From contig NW_024104421.1 of NCBI RefSeq assembly GCF_003945595.2, positions 6,820,001-6,884,000 of the forward strand: a stretch of 64,000 bases of DNA, given 5' to 3'. Below are positions 49,590 through 62,100 of the stretch, piece after piece. The position numbers were made by a program, and so were the translations under genes. The notes under the pieces were generated by a model. The model saw only the letters and a list, made by a program, of their open reading frames with translations. It made no database searches and had not been told where the DNA came from. Origin of the DNA: Pipra filicauda (taxonomy: Eukaryota > Chordata > Aves > Passeriformes > Pipridae). How positions within the stretch are numbered: the first letter of the stretch is position 1; each line of letters opens with the position of its first letter.

Positions 49590-52500
49590 CAAACGAGATT
49601 AGAATTTTAGATAGGGGAACAGAATTAGCTTCTTCTTTATTTGTTTAGGTCCTTAGCGGCTGTCACGCCTGATCAAATCACTGGCCCATGAGTTCAAGAA
49701 CTCTCATTTCAATATCCCACCAATACCTGGTATTTTAGGGCAAGGCAGACAAACACAGGCAGCCGTGTGTACCAGTGAAGAAAGTTGTAGTGCAGAGAGA
49801 GAATCCCTTTCCAGCCCCTGCAGGTCATGATCTCACTGCCTGAAGCAAAAAAACATTGGCAGCTTCAGTGACATTGTGAGTGCTCAGTAGTCAGACTTGC
49901 TACGAATGCAATTCATTTTCCTTTAAAAGCCTAATCCCTCTTTGGATTCTACTAAATATTTCCCTTCAATGATTTGCTGCAGCAGTGAAGCCCCTATTAA
50001 ATACACAAAAAACAATCATGTATGGCAAGTAAAGAAAAAGCCTCCGAGCTCACTTTTTTCATCATATTTTCTTCTACTTATAAACCAAATAGCCACAGTC
50101 TGTCATCTCTCTTCCTGGAGAATAATCACAAACACACTTGAATGCCTGAAGTGATTTACATTACCCTTCTCTAGTCCTTTTTCATTTCATCTGTACTTTT
50201 TCAAGTTCCCAATAAAATAAAGAAAGAAAAAAAGGGAAAAAGAACAAGAGGTCAAATACTGGCCACTCGGGTACCATTCAGAACATCATCAACAGCTGGA
50301 GGTGTCGCATATTCACGATAAGGAGGATTTGACCCCATTCCTTCCCCCCACCCCACCGGTTTGTCTTATGCCACTGCTGAGGTGAATGAATTAGGGTAAG
50401 AGCAGGAGTTAAGCTAAGAGCAAAGCTCACAAAAAAAGAGGGCTGTCCCAACGAATAACATTAGGATCTGCACAGAGGAACCTGCCTCCCCACTTCTAAT
50501 ACATGTTCCTTTCAGCAGCCAGGTCTGGCTTTGAATCATTAAGGAACAATCCTCAGAGACCAGCACGGTCATGGGCAATCCATGTATTTTACTTCCCAGG
50601 TAATTTATTGTAGCTCCTGGAAAACATGACAAATGCACCTCCCTAGATATGTGGAGAGGGCAAGAGATTTACTTTCATGTCCTGCACTAGATCGAATCAC
50701 AAAACAAGTACCTCCCAGCTACCCTTGCATCTGGAAAAGCAGTTCCCTTTCAAGATGCAGTTCACAACAGGCAAAATGGCAACATCTCTATTTGGCTGTA
50801 GAGATGTTGCAGCACTTTATAAAATTGACATACTTGCCAGTATCCACTAAAAGAAGTCATCACTTCCATTTCAAAGCAAATTTATATCTTGCAAAAAAAA
50901 AAAAAGGAATAAAAAGAAACAGAAAAACTCCTTCTGAAAATGCTTTTTACAAGAAAAATTTTCTTGTTTTTTTTTTCCTTTAGAAACATTTCGCAAACAC
51001 TATCAAACACATGCATCTATTCATCTTATTTGTAGGAGAGGTCCACATTAAAACTAATTTTAGGTTTATAAGACTGCTTTCTACCCACTGCCTGCAGTTG
51101 AGATGGGGTCTTCCAGAGGGCAATTAGGAGCCAGAGCCTGAATTATGTTGGCAAAATGGTCCTGTGGAGAAGACTCCCTCATGTGCTAATGCCTGTTGAG
51201 GACATCCAGGGAAGGTAGCCTCCCCAGCCTGAAATTGTCCATCAAGAATAGTTTCTCCTCTCCTCATACTGACTTCTTCACACATACCGGTACTCACAAT
51301 CTTTCCAGAGCCAGTAAGGAGTCACATCAACCATCGAGGAGTTCACGTGGGGACTGATTCATCACAGCAGACCCATTAGAAGGAAATGCATTAGTCTTAA
51401 TGGCAAGAACTGCACACTCATATGCTCTCTTCCCAAGAAAGTTCTCAAATCCTGTGGGAGACATATGTCGGGAACAGCAAAACCAGTACAAGCAGACACT
51501 GTTCTATGACTGACAGTTCAGCAATCCATTGCCAGACATAACTTACTATAACAAACACTGCCTTGTAATTTGCCTATTATTTATATTCCTTTTTGGGCTG
51601 TAGTTCCCAACACTCTTCAGCCTTGAACAGAAGACTGCCCTCCACACACAGCCATTCAAAATATGATAGTTCCCTCCTTCTACACTGCCCAGATTAGTTG
51701 GATGAGAGCAACTCACTCCAGAGAGCCAAATCTCACAGAAATTTGACTTCTACAAATTCTCACCCTGTTGACCTGAGCACACTGTGGTGCTCAGCAACCA
51801 GAGCATGGTGGGAGAAACCACCACCCTGCTGAGATCCACCCACCCGGGAGAGGGTAAATGCTGATCCAACTGCTCCATGGTCAGAAAGGAACAGCAGAAA
51901 TGGCTAAAAAAACCCAGGTCAACGCTTCCTGAGGGCAGAAGCCTTTTCATCAAACATCACTTTCATTCTCTGTGTAAGACAAGAGTTGGTGCCCAGTAAG
52001 TGACTACTTGGGCTTCTATTAACCAGGTGCATTCCACCAGTAGCTGCAGAGACAGACTCCTAGATACAGAAAATTCCCAGAAAGAGAAGGGAAAAAAAAC
52101 CAAACCAGCAACCATTAACCATACACCTGACATACATTCAGCTTTCAGACATCCCTGGAGAATGACCTCCCTGTTTAGGTATAAAAATATGGATGTCCAT
52201 CCACTACCCCATACTTCTCTGATAATATACTTAAATCATGACATCAAGAAGCTCCTGCTAACAGTCAGAGGACAATTCATCTTCCATGTTCATTCAGACT
52301 CTGGTCATTCAGAAAAGGTTAAGTATCATAGGGCTGACTGACACTAGATTTGGTTATTACAACACATTTCTATCATAAAAAATGAATCGTGACCAAGATA
52401 GTTTCACAAATACTATCAAATAACTTTGGCTTGCCAGAACACAGCACTTCCATTCTTTGGGAAATCCTCGTATTTCAAGTCAAAGCAAAATAACTTTTCT

Positions 52501-52673
52501 CTTCTGAATCAAAGTGAAAAAAAGAACTCAGCATTAAGAAATTCTAAGGAACTATAATATCAACTATCTATATTTTAGTTATAAGGATGACTATATGAAT
52601 ATGTCGCTTATCTATTTTTTTGAAAACAAATCAGCATCTTCCCCAGAAGATTTCAGTTGGAAAATATTATGCC

Positions 52674-52680
<7 letters not shown>

Positions 52681-52707
<27 letters not shown>
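52681..52707 (+). repeat. A27 homopolymer
   Basis: Twenty-seven consecutive A, preceded by GCCAAAATTT and followed by GGTTCCACAG. The length is likely polymorphic and error-prone. The sequence upstream does not resemble a SINE or a spliced gene copy that I know. Confidence 0.9.
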
Positions 52708-52709
<2 letters not shown>

Positions 52710-54820
52710 TTCCACAGGGAATTATTCAGCTATCCTTCTCCACTATAGAAGACTGGAATTACAAGCAAATTCATATATTGCAGTACTTTCACAAGTATTA
52801 CCTCACGCCCAATTTTCTGTTATTTTAGAATGAGCAAAAGGTCACTTTATTTTAAGAAAAAAATCATGTGTTTTCCCATTGCCACTCTTTGAGCAGACCC
52901 TTCACAGAATGTCTTTGAAATCTTCCTTGTTTTTTCGCATGCACCCACAGCTCAGCCACATCAGGCACAAGCCCTCCAGGCACACCTCCCTGTTCCCAGC
53001 ACTTCTGGCACTCCAGTCAGATGCTGACACTCACTGTTGTGCCTGCAACTGCCTGACACAAAGATATTCCCACTGTTTTTAATTTATCCTCCTATTATTT
53101 GTGTTTTCACACATAATAGAAGCTGCTTTGTCTGCCTGTGTAGTAAATTTGTCTCATTGTCTTACAACCTTGCTGCGAGAAGCTGTTAAGATTGATTCAC
53201 AATAGGGCCAACATTTCCATCAAGCAAATATCACGCTCAGCACCTGACAAATTGTGACACCGTTTGCAAAGCAACTGAATCAGAAACAAAAAGCTCCCAC
53301 TGTATGTTCGAGTACAGACAGCTGGGGAAGGGGCCATCCCACAGGAAGCAAGGACCACTGTCCAGACACTGCTCAGCCACAGCAAGACCCGGGAGAACCC
53401 TGTGTTTTCTGGACATGATCCTTATGTTGTGGGTGGGAGTGGGCAGGAGAGCTGACTTGAGATAGCAAGCTGCTTCTACAGGAGAGGAATTCATATCTTT
53501 CTCTTCATCAGCAACTGAACTGAATTGGGAGAAACTGAGCAGTGGTTCTGCCATTCCAGATTGTTCCCTCCTCCTTTTCGTTCTCTCTGTACTTCAGATC
53601 TCTCGTGGTTTACTTCAATCTTGGAAAAATTATTATTATAAAGCATTACCTAGTGCACCTTAAGCACAACTTTCCACTGTTCCTTCCTGTCCTCATCTCA
53701 TATTATAATTGCTGGTGACCCACCAGAAATGTCTATCTTTGTTCACCTCAAGGGTCCAGAAGTCTCATTGGAGCTGAAATGATCAAAAACTTCTTTTTAT
53801 GACCTACAGTTCCCAGCACAAGCAGGTGGGAGAAGCAGACACATGCCAGAGCTCCCAGACCCAACTGCGAGCCCACATCTGCATCCTTCAGGAGAAAGTC
53901 AGGTTCGGCTTTCATCTGGTAAGATGTACAGCTGCAAAGGATAGTAAAATAAGATCATTGGTGGCAGAAAGGCAAGGCCATCTGGTATCTTGGCACTTCA
54001 CAAGTGAAACAGGATGATCTCTGACTTTTGGGAAGGAAAAGACATGAGTAATCTTAGGATAAAGGCCAAAGACTGAAAATAAAGTGAATTACCTTTTTTC
54101 TGCTAAGTCAGGAGAGAGGCATAATCAGTCTGCGATGGAAGCTCTCCCTGGCACTGCCTGTACTGCAACTTTTCCTGAACAGACAACAGCCCTTAGTGAT
54201 TAGGAAATGAGGAGGAACAAATCCAGCACTTTCACAACCATAGGTCAGCTCCCCTCTTCCTTCCATCTCTCTCCCCAAATTAGTCATCTAGTCATCTTAT
54301 CTTCTCTTCCCACAGGAGCTGTGAAAAGAGAGGAGCCCCCACACTGGGGGCAGCTGTGACTTACTCTTCATCTGGACCAGATACTGATATAACCACCAAA
54401 GTCAAAGCCTTTCTTCAGAAAAAAAAAGGGGAATTGGAAATTTAAGCAGCTATTGCATGGACAGGACTGTGAAAACAGCCTCAACCAATCAAAGTTCATG
54501 GCAGAATTACATTTAATTGCTTTATTTTCTGCAATATGGAGGTGGGGTAAGGGGAGAAGAGCGTAGAGAGCAATTCAGGGATTAGGGAAAAATACCATAT
54601 TGCCCAACCAAGGGATTAGAGGAGGTTTTTCTTTTAAATTCCCTTCTATCTGGTCTCTCACCAGACATGAGGTGAAAATTGGAAAGAATACATTCCTTCC
54701 TCTTGAATAGGTGACTGTAGATGACTACATGTGAGGAAATAAAATTATTTGTGTGTCATACTAAACATCTCTTCCAGTTGCAGCCATCAGAGATGGTTCA
54801 GGTTTCTGTCTTTCACACAC

Positions 54821-54838
54821 AAAAAAAAAAAAAAAAAA
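54821..54838 (+). repeat. A18 homopolymer
   Basis: Eighteen A follow a short CACACAC. No retroposon body or target duplication was recognised. Confidence 0.9.
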
Positions 54839-55742
54839 TCATCACACGTGAGGCTTTTCTAAAACACATTCACTAAGGGGGAAGCTCACACACAAGTTCT
54901 TCAGGTCCATCCTGACATGGACAGCATTTCTTTGAGTGTTTCTGGCTTGAGACTGCCTATGGGCTTGGATGAACATACATAATGCTTGGCTTATGTTGTT
55001 GATGTCCATCACATTCCCAAAACGGGTCTGGACAGCAGCTTGTTGTGCACTGGGAGAGCCCGGGCTATTCCCAGAGGGAAAGACATGCAGTATGTCCTCT
55101 GGAGAGCAGAAAATCTGAGCTCTTGCCAGCCCTCCCTTTGGAGAGTACCAAAGCCTTCCAGGCCAGTCTGCCAACAGCCATCCCTGCTAAAGGCTGTAGT
55201 TTTACTCCCTGTCAAATGGATTAAGGTTTGATAGGTAAAGGTATTTTGGGAGGGAAAGAACTGCCACCCCTAGGTCACTAGCCTGAAGGCCATCAGGTTA
55301 GCAGTTTCTGAACACCACATATAAACTCTGTGAGGGGGCATCTTCAATGCTACATTAGTCTCAGTCCAGCTTGTAACTGCCCCAGCATCACAGCCAGCAT
55401 TACTCATCCTTTTAGTATCTGCTGAAAAAAGAGAAACAAAATGCTGCCAAGACAGAGACCAAATAACCTGACACTCAGTAATTTTGCTGTTCACTGTGGA
55501 ACAGAGCACATTTATCAAACGATGATATGGCCCATATCAGACTCAAGGAAATGAAAAACACTGTTTTGCTGTTTGCCATTTGGGCTGAATCAAGATTCCC
55601 AAAGCCAAAAGAGTCCTCACAACATCACAACACTACCTTGTACCCAAGCCACTGTGAGCCCACTCCAGCACTGTTTGTTGTGCATCAGTGGGGCTTGTCA
55701 GACACCTCTCAGCATTCCTTTAATACCCAAAAAAGCTGGACC

Positions 55743-55757
55743 AAAAAAAAAAAAAAA
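55743..55757 (+). repeat. A15 homopolymer
   Basis: Fifteen A flanked by GCTGGACC and TGCTGGAG, so a short GCTGGA direct repeat brackets the run. This may be chance or a trace of slippage. Confidence 0.9.
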
Positions 55758-58130
55758 TGCTGGAGAAGGCAACTTGTGCCTCTTCCTTTTTGCCATAGGT
55801 TTGCATTGTACCGAGAAGGACATTCTCGATCTTTATGTCCAATTACACTTAAAACATGCACATAATCACTTTGCAGCCTCTGCAACATTCTACCACTGCA
55901 GGGCTCAAAAATTTCCTATATTGCAACTCTGAAGGGGAAAGGAAGCAGCTTATCATGAGCATCTCAATAGCAAAGAATCAGAGATTGGGTGCTGGACTAT
56001 AAAGCTCACACTAACCTTGGAGGTAGGAAAAAAACCTGTTTGACCAACCTCAATAAATTAAATTTAACCTTGTAGAATGTGAAGCCCAGTGTTCATATAC
56101 TTCTGTGTTCTTCATTCATTGTACCATGCACTGCACAGTCCCACACAGAGCATGGGTATCTTGGTGAAGGTAGGCCAAGAAAGGCAAATTACAGAACTAA
56201 AAGGGACAGAGAATAACTAAAAAATAAAGAAAGCCAGAAATTCTATCATGGTAAACACCAGGCAGGGCAGGGATAGAACTACCTGCTCCAAAGCCAAATA
56301 TACTGCCCTGCAAGAGAGGTGAGAGTTGCAACTGTTGGCTACCTGCAGAGACCAAAAATGGAAAATAAAGAATAGCTTAAGTTGTTTTCACCAGTGGAAG
56401 GCCACCCACAACCAAACATGTCAGCTGAATCAGTACTGTTGCTAATTCCTTCTTCAATGTCATTTTAAATCAAGCTGAAAAGCGGAGGTGACTGCAGTGC
56501 CAGAAGCAAAGGTTCCTACGAGCACAAGCAGCTGGCAAGACATTGGTACTAGATATCCCTTAAGGCAATACTCATCTTTTGTTTCCTATCTACATGGGGG
56601 CTTTTAAAATGTGAATTCTCTCAGTGTCTGAACTTGCAAGTAACCTCAAAACTCGTAATGGAACTTTATTCACGTCTTTGGCATTTCACTTACTTTCACA
56701 GGAGAGTCCACTGCCCTCTAGGGCATCATCTCAAAACCATAAATCAGGCTAACATCAGCAATTAATAATGAAGGACCTGGCCTAGTGTGCACCTACACAT
56801 GGCATTTCATTGCCTTGAGAGTACCTGCAGGATTCAATGCTCCAGGCAGAACGAAACTCGATGTGTTTTCACAACAAAAGGATATACTCCTGGGATCATT
56901 CACTAATTGGATAAAAGCATCAGAACTACCCCATTACCATCCCTAGAGGAAACTCATTAGCAACCTAATGAAATAAAGTGATGACAGGAAGGTATTTTCT
57001 CATCATCTTTTAATGCTAACAGGTTTTAAAGCTATTTTGCTTCCTCACCCTCTCCTATGGTGCCCAGAAACCCCATGGCACCTCTCAGAGCATCACAGGC
57101 AGTCCCCTCTCCTGCATATTACCCAGCGTCAGGGAGCAGTTTCAGAGCACAGAGGGATTCTAAGATGTTCTACTCATCATCTTTGATCAATCTGTGCAAT
57201 TGAAGCTTAATCCCTGCCCCACTTGGAAAAGGTTTCCCAGTGGGTCAGGCTTCCTGATGAGTCATACAATTTAGAAGAAATATAAGCCGACTATTAGGGA
57301 CTTTGCTGTTTGTTTTTATGACAAGCATAACTTGTGAGCATTTGAAAGAAATTAGAAATATTGAAACAAACTTTACAATTCTGAAATATTTTGAAGTTGG
57401 CAAAGTTACAAATATTGAAGTACTACATAAGCATAGTGCTTCTAATAATTATGTCTATATTAAATATGATAATTTCTTTTTCTCCTTCTGTAAAAAGCAT
57501 CAGATCATATCCCCAAACACTTGTGTATCATATAGCCTTAATCAGGCATACTGTGGATGCACATATTAAACACATATTCCTTAGTAACAGCGAGGGAGGA
57601 CTAGATAATTTTGAATACATCTGAAAAGGATATTACAAAGCAAAACAAGGTACTCACCCACCACATTCCCACTACCCACACCTCTGATCACTAAACACCT
57701 TCCTCCAAGTCCCTGGAATTGGAAAAGAGCCCACATCTCTCCACCAAGAGCTCTTACATACAGCCAGTCAACCAAAGGCATCAATATAATTTATCTCTGC
57801 AGTGCCTCTATAGCGTAGCTGAGGTTAGAGGGCTGCCAGCAGCATCATTCCCCAGTGCCAATAAGTGAACCCATTGCTGATGGTATTGTATTGATGCATT
57901 GACCTTATTGGCAGCCTGAGGGAATAGCATCCTATATCTTCTCATCTCTCATGTTTAGCCACAGAAGTACACAGGAGGAGCAAGGATACCTTAAATTAGT
58001 ATTCCTCAAACCCAAGTACCATTAGACACCTCTCTTCTCTCTGAGTACATGGCCATTTGTCTACAACAATGGTGTTAGTGTTATGTAATCTCTAGGGCTG
58101 GTGAGCTGGAAAACTTTCTGGGTAGAATTT

Positions 58131-58248
58131 GAATCACAGAATATGCTGAGTTAGAAGGCACCCATCAGAATCATCGAGTCCAACTCCTAGCCCTGCACAG
58201 GGTACCCCAAGAATCACACCATGTGCCCGAGAGTGCTGTCCAAATGCT
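58131..58248 (-). mobile_element. CR1 LINE fragment (3' end), copy 1
   Basis: Read on the plus strand, the segment is the reverse complement of an avian CR1 tail: AATCACAGAATATGCTGAGT, then GAAGGCACCCATCAGAATCA, TCGAGTCCAACTCCT, GCCCTGCACAGG, CCCCAAGAATCACACCATG, ending near GTCCAAATGCT. The 3' terminus of the element, normally an ATTCTRTG-type repeat, is at 58131, so the element points to the minus strand. Only about 118 bp of the 3' untranslated end remain. No reverse transcriptase or other coding part is present, which is the usual 5' truncation of CR1. The wording (ATATGCTGAGTT) differs from the second copy and belongs to another subfamily, one I associate with neoavian or passerine birds. 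Confidence 0.93.
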
Positions 58249-58816
58249 GATGTTAGGTATTTGATGCTATAAACCCTAAAAAAAAAAAGGGTGGATGGTC
58301 CAGATGATAAAAATAGCAGCTTCCCTTTATGAACTGTAAGTTTTAAAGTTAACTAAGCTTTTGAACAGCTGTTAAATGGAAAGGGATTCTGGTAGTGCCA
58401 TTCAGATCTGCAGTTGAATGGAAAGCCAGAAGTGAAAGGTTCAGGACCTTATTACCAAGCTTTTTTCTAGTACAAGTATTTCAAACGACCAGGCTTTCTC
58501 AAAAATGCAGTATAGAAAGTAATGGAGAAAAATCAGGCTCAATCCTACAGTACAGACAGGTTTAGCCCTGCACCAGCTTCCTTTGTAAAGAGCATAGTAG
58601 TTCATGCCCATTTATTCATCAGAAACATGTAATAAATTTTTTCCCTTTCCCTTCAACTTCTCCCCCACCTTTATGCTGGGCCATTTCACTAAGTTAGATG
58701 GAGGTGTCAAGGCATTCAGAAGAATCACTTAGTGCCCTGTGGCAGCCTCAGGCTACTGAATCTCCCTAAAAATGAACCCTCCCATTTGCTCAATGAAATA
58801 AGTCAGAAGCAAAAGT
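58249..58816. other. Unique spacer between two CR1 fragments
   Basis: About 570 bp of non-repetitive sequence with a short A-run near 58280. No gene was seen. Confidence 0.7.
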
Positions 58817-59140
58817 TCATAGAATCAAAGAATGCTTTGGTTTGGAAAAGACCTTGAGGATCGTCTAGATCCAACACCCCTTCCATGGGCAGAGACACCT
58901 TCCACTATTCCAGGTTGCTCAGAGCCCCATCCAACCTGGCCTTGAACACTTCCAGGGATGGGGGCATCCAAAGTTTCTCTGGGTAGCCTGTTCCAGCGCC
59001 TTTACCATGCTCACAATACAGAATTTCTTCTTAATATCTAATATAAACCTGCTCTCTTTCAGCTTAAAGACATTATTCCTGTCACTACAGGCCCTTGTAA
59101 AAAGGTCCTCTTCAGCTTTCCTGTAGGCCCCCTTTAGGTA
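58817..59140 (-). mobile_element. CR1 LINE fragment (3' end), copy 2
   Basis: The plus strand opens with TCATAGAATCAAAGAATGC, the reverse complement of the CR1 terminal repeat. It continues through landmarks of the avian CR1 tail: CATGGGCAGAGACACCTTCC, GGTTGCTCAGAGCCCCATCC, AACCTGGCCTTGAACACTTC, CAGGGATG, GTAGCCTGTTCCAGCG, GAATTTCTTCTTAATATCTA, GCCCTTGTAAAAAGGTCCTC and TTTCCTGTAGGCCCCCTTTA. It is about 324 bp, truncated at its 5' side near 59140, and carries only the 3' untranslated region. Several substitutions relative to the consensus I remember indicate an old insertion. It has the same orientation as the copy at 58131. No clear target-site duplication, as is usual for CR1. Confidence 0.97.
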
Positions 59141-62100
59141 TATTTGGGTGTATTATATTCTAAGCAAGATCTAATTACAATAATTACAATATTCATGCAC
59201 AGCTGTCCTCTGCCTCTCCTGCAACTTTCATGTTGCAGTTTCAATCCTTTTCTGTTTCACTATACTCTTAGCCTGGATGGGAGGTCTTGCTGTTAGTGCT
59301 AGAGTTGAGGATCTGTTCCCACTTTGTCACACAGATTCCATCTGCACTCCTAAATAAGTCACTTTATGTTCTTCAGTTTCTCTAAGTGTAGCTACAAAGA
59401 CTCAGGTCCTACACTGCCTGTGTTATGTATTATCATGAATTACAGCTTTACAGATGGAAAAAACTGAGACAAAGTATCATAGACAAGCACTACATTTTGT
59501 TGTTTAAGGTAAGGCTCTGACCAGAACACCAGATTTTTTTGAGTCAAAAAAACAAACAGCCCCTTCCTTTACCCTACACAGCCTCCTGCTTCATTTGTGA
59601 ATCTCTTCTGCAGACTAAGATGGGGGGCTGTGGTCTTTTGTAGGAGAAAAAAAATTCTAATGAAATTTAAAGTAAGAAAACCACTTTTCTCTCTATCTGC
59701 AGTCATCCCAAGCCCAGTGTTTTCCTCAGAGACCAACTCAAGTACATACTGGACAGTCTCTGCCAGCACATTAGACAAGGTGATGCTGGTGTGAGGATTG
59801 CACACATCTTAATCTTCACTGACAAAATCCTCCCTGAATTCATTTACAGGCAAAATGTAAAAGACAAGTTTCCAGGGAGGCAAAAAAAGCCTTTTATGAG
59901 CTGGCTGAGAGGCAATCAACTTCCCTGCTGGCAGCATGAAGTGGGCTGTACATGAAGCAGCAACAACCTCACCAGGAGCTCAGCATCCCGAGAGAAAGGG
60001 CAACAGGAGAATTCGGGGCTGAGAACATGGGCACCAGGGAAGCAGCTACACCCACAGGCCAGCACATCCACACCAAGAGAAGCAGGAAAACAGAAATAAA
60101 AAGCCCAGTGTAGACAAAAATGAGAAGTGAAACCAGAGAAGCCTGGTGGCTTTAGATGTGCCTGCAAACCTGGGTCTCAGCTCTTGGCACTGCATGCATC
60201 AGACCTATGGCCTTCACCATGAGCAAGCACATTAACATTTTATATACATAAATATGTATTACCTCAGAGGAAAGTACAGTTAAATAAAGGTTGAAAACCC
60301 ACACACCATACATTGGCATTAGCAACATAATGACATCCTTTCATCTTATGTTACTGGGCATTTATATAGAGCATGCACCAAGGCTCCAGAACACACAGCC
60401 CACCCTTCTAAGCCCACACAAGGTCCAGTAATTTTTAAAGAGAAAACACTGATGATTTTCCCACACAGTTGCAACTTGCAAATGCACAGTGAAGTCCTTC
60501 TTGCCCATGTCCCATCATATACCTTCCTTCACTCTGAAGCTACTCACTGTGGCATTACCTAACCCATACACAGCCATCAAACACCCAGCACTAACCACAT
60601 GGAAGCTCCTACAGACCCTGTAGACATAAACATACCCAGGCACATCTAGATGTACTCTTACACATTTTTTTCAAATACACCCAGTCCCACATTGCTTTTC
60701 TCTGCTAAGAGCAACAAACCATAGAATCATTCAAAAACCACAAGGAGGAGACAAAAACCCCAAACCAACACCAGGACATGTGTGTGAATAGTATAATTGA
60801 GTTTGTGCATCACTCCCACTTACAAAGTGTTTTTAAAAAAAACAAAACAAGAACTCTGTAGAGCAAGACACAAAAGAGCTCCAGCTTTCCACATCCATTT
60901 TATTCCAAGGCAAAGTTCCTCATTGACAGTTCTTTAACTAGAAGAAGTAGACACAAAGAAACAAGCCTCCCATTCCTGATTTTTTTAGTATTATTATTCT
61001 TTCCCCCTCCCTCTTTTTGTTAATATGTGGGGAATCCTTTGTCCGACTGTCACGTGTGTATCTCACGCCCAGGCTCTGGTGGATGTACCAATGAAGTAGA
61101 AGAATGAGCACAGAAGGCTGTTGCACATACACATATCCTTCCCAACAACTCAGCCAAGTTGCCAAATAAAAAAACCCAAACAAACAAATAGACCTGTCAA
61201 AAGTCTGGTGAGGCTTCCAGCAAATAATTTGATCAGCCTCATGACTGACCCAGGAGAGAACTGACTACCTGCTCATTTATTCCAAAGGACTAGCCAGAAC
61301 AGAAGTGTTTTCCACTTCGTCAAAGTTATGTGGCACCTGATTCAGCACTTTTTACACGGTGAAATTTTCCGCCTGCAACAGTAAGAGGGCAATCTGAGTC
61401 TACAGGTCCGTGCCTGTGCTACACAACAGCTTTATTATGTGCCCATAGAGGCTCCCCCTTTCAAATCACTGATGCACTTATCTCCTTCTGAGTATGTACA
61501 TAATTCCATTGCAGCTCATGAGTAATTTTATTTAGAGTTACCATTCACAATATCTCTTTCGTGAAGTGCTGCTAACCCCAGATATGGAAGGGAGAACATC
61601 AGACGTGCTCTAAATTCAAAGACAGTCCCTTTACTTTGCGTGATGTAGAGACATTATTGGCCAGACTTGCAGCCACATCTCAATATCAGGAGGGAACTTC
61701 AAATGTCAACTTGGTTTTCCCATGGTATGGTTCTTCTTTGTGACTATCATAGCTTTTTTCTGCCTTTTGCCTCCACACGGGATTTCCACCTCAAAGCTTT
61801 ATAAATCAAATAGCTTCACCAAAAACATCCAGTGATCTGCTTTGGGAGAAAATGACAAAATGGTGATGAAAGCTTTGGGTGACAAAGTTAACTGAGTTAC
61901 TGTTATGAGAGTGGGTGGTAACAAGATGTACAGTACATACCCGAAACTCTTAAAGACAGTTGTAAGCAGATCTTATGAGATTAGGCCAGAGAGCGAGAAT
62001 TATTTTCTTGACATTTGGTAGAAGATAAAAATTCATCCATCCTTTATGTGCAGAACAATCTCACTCATTTATAGAATTAGAATGTATTAAGATTCAAGGA

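Larger units (their letters stand above)
49590..58130. other. Non-coding DNA with poly-A tracts, no gene seen
   Basis: No exon or transposon was recognised. Frames of up to 119 codons (50633-50983, 52000-52341, 55527-55932) include lysine runs from A-tracts and have no recognisable domain. The A-tracts are A27 at 52681, A18 at 54821 and A15 at 55743. No flanking duplication or parent gene was seen that would make any of them a retroposed pseudogene tail. The stretch at 57300-57560 is very AT-rich. Confidence 0.65.

Noticed and set aside
52640..52707. A27 tract as the tail of a retroposed gene copy
   Set aside because: The upstream sequence shows no gene-like or SINE-like body and no target-site duplication was seen.
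60541..60640. A/C-rich, G-poor stretch resembling mitochondrial base composition
   Set aside because: I could not recognise any mitochondrial gene or tRNA in it. Composition alone does not support a nuclear mitochondrial insertion.
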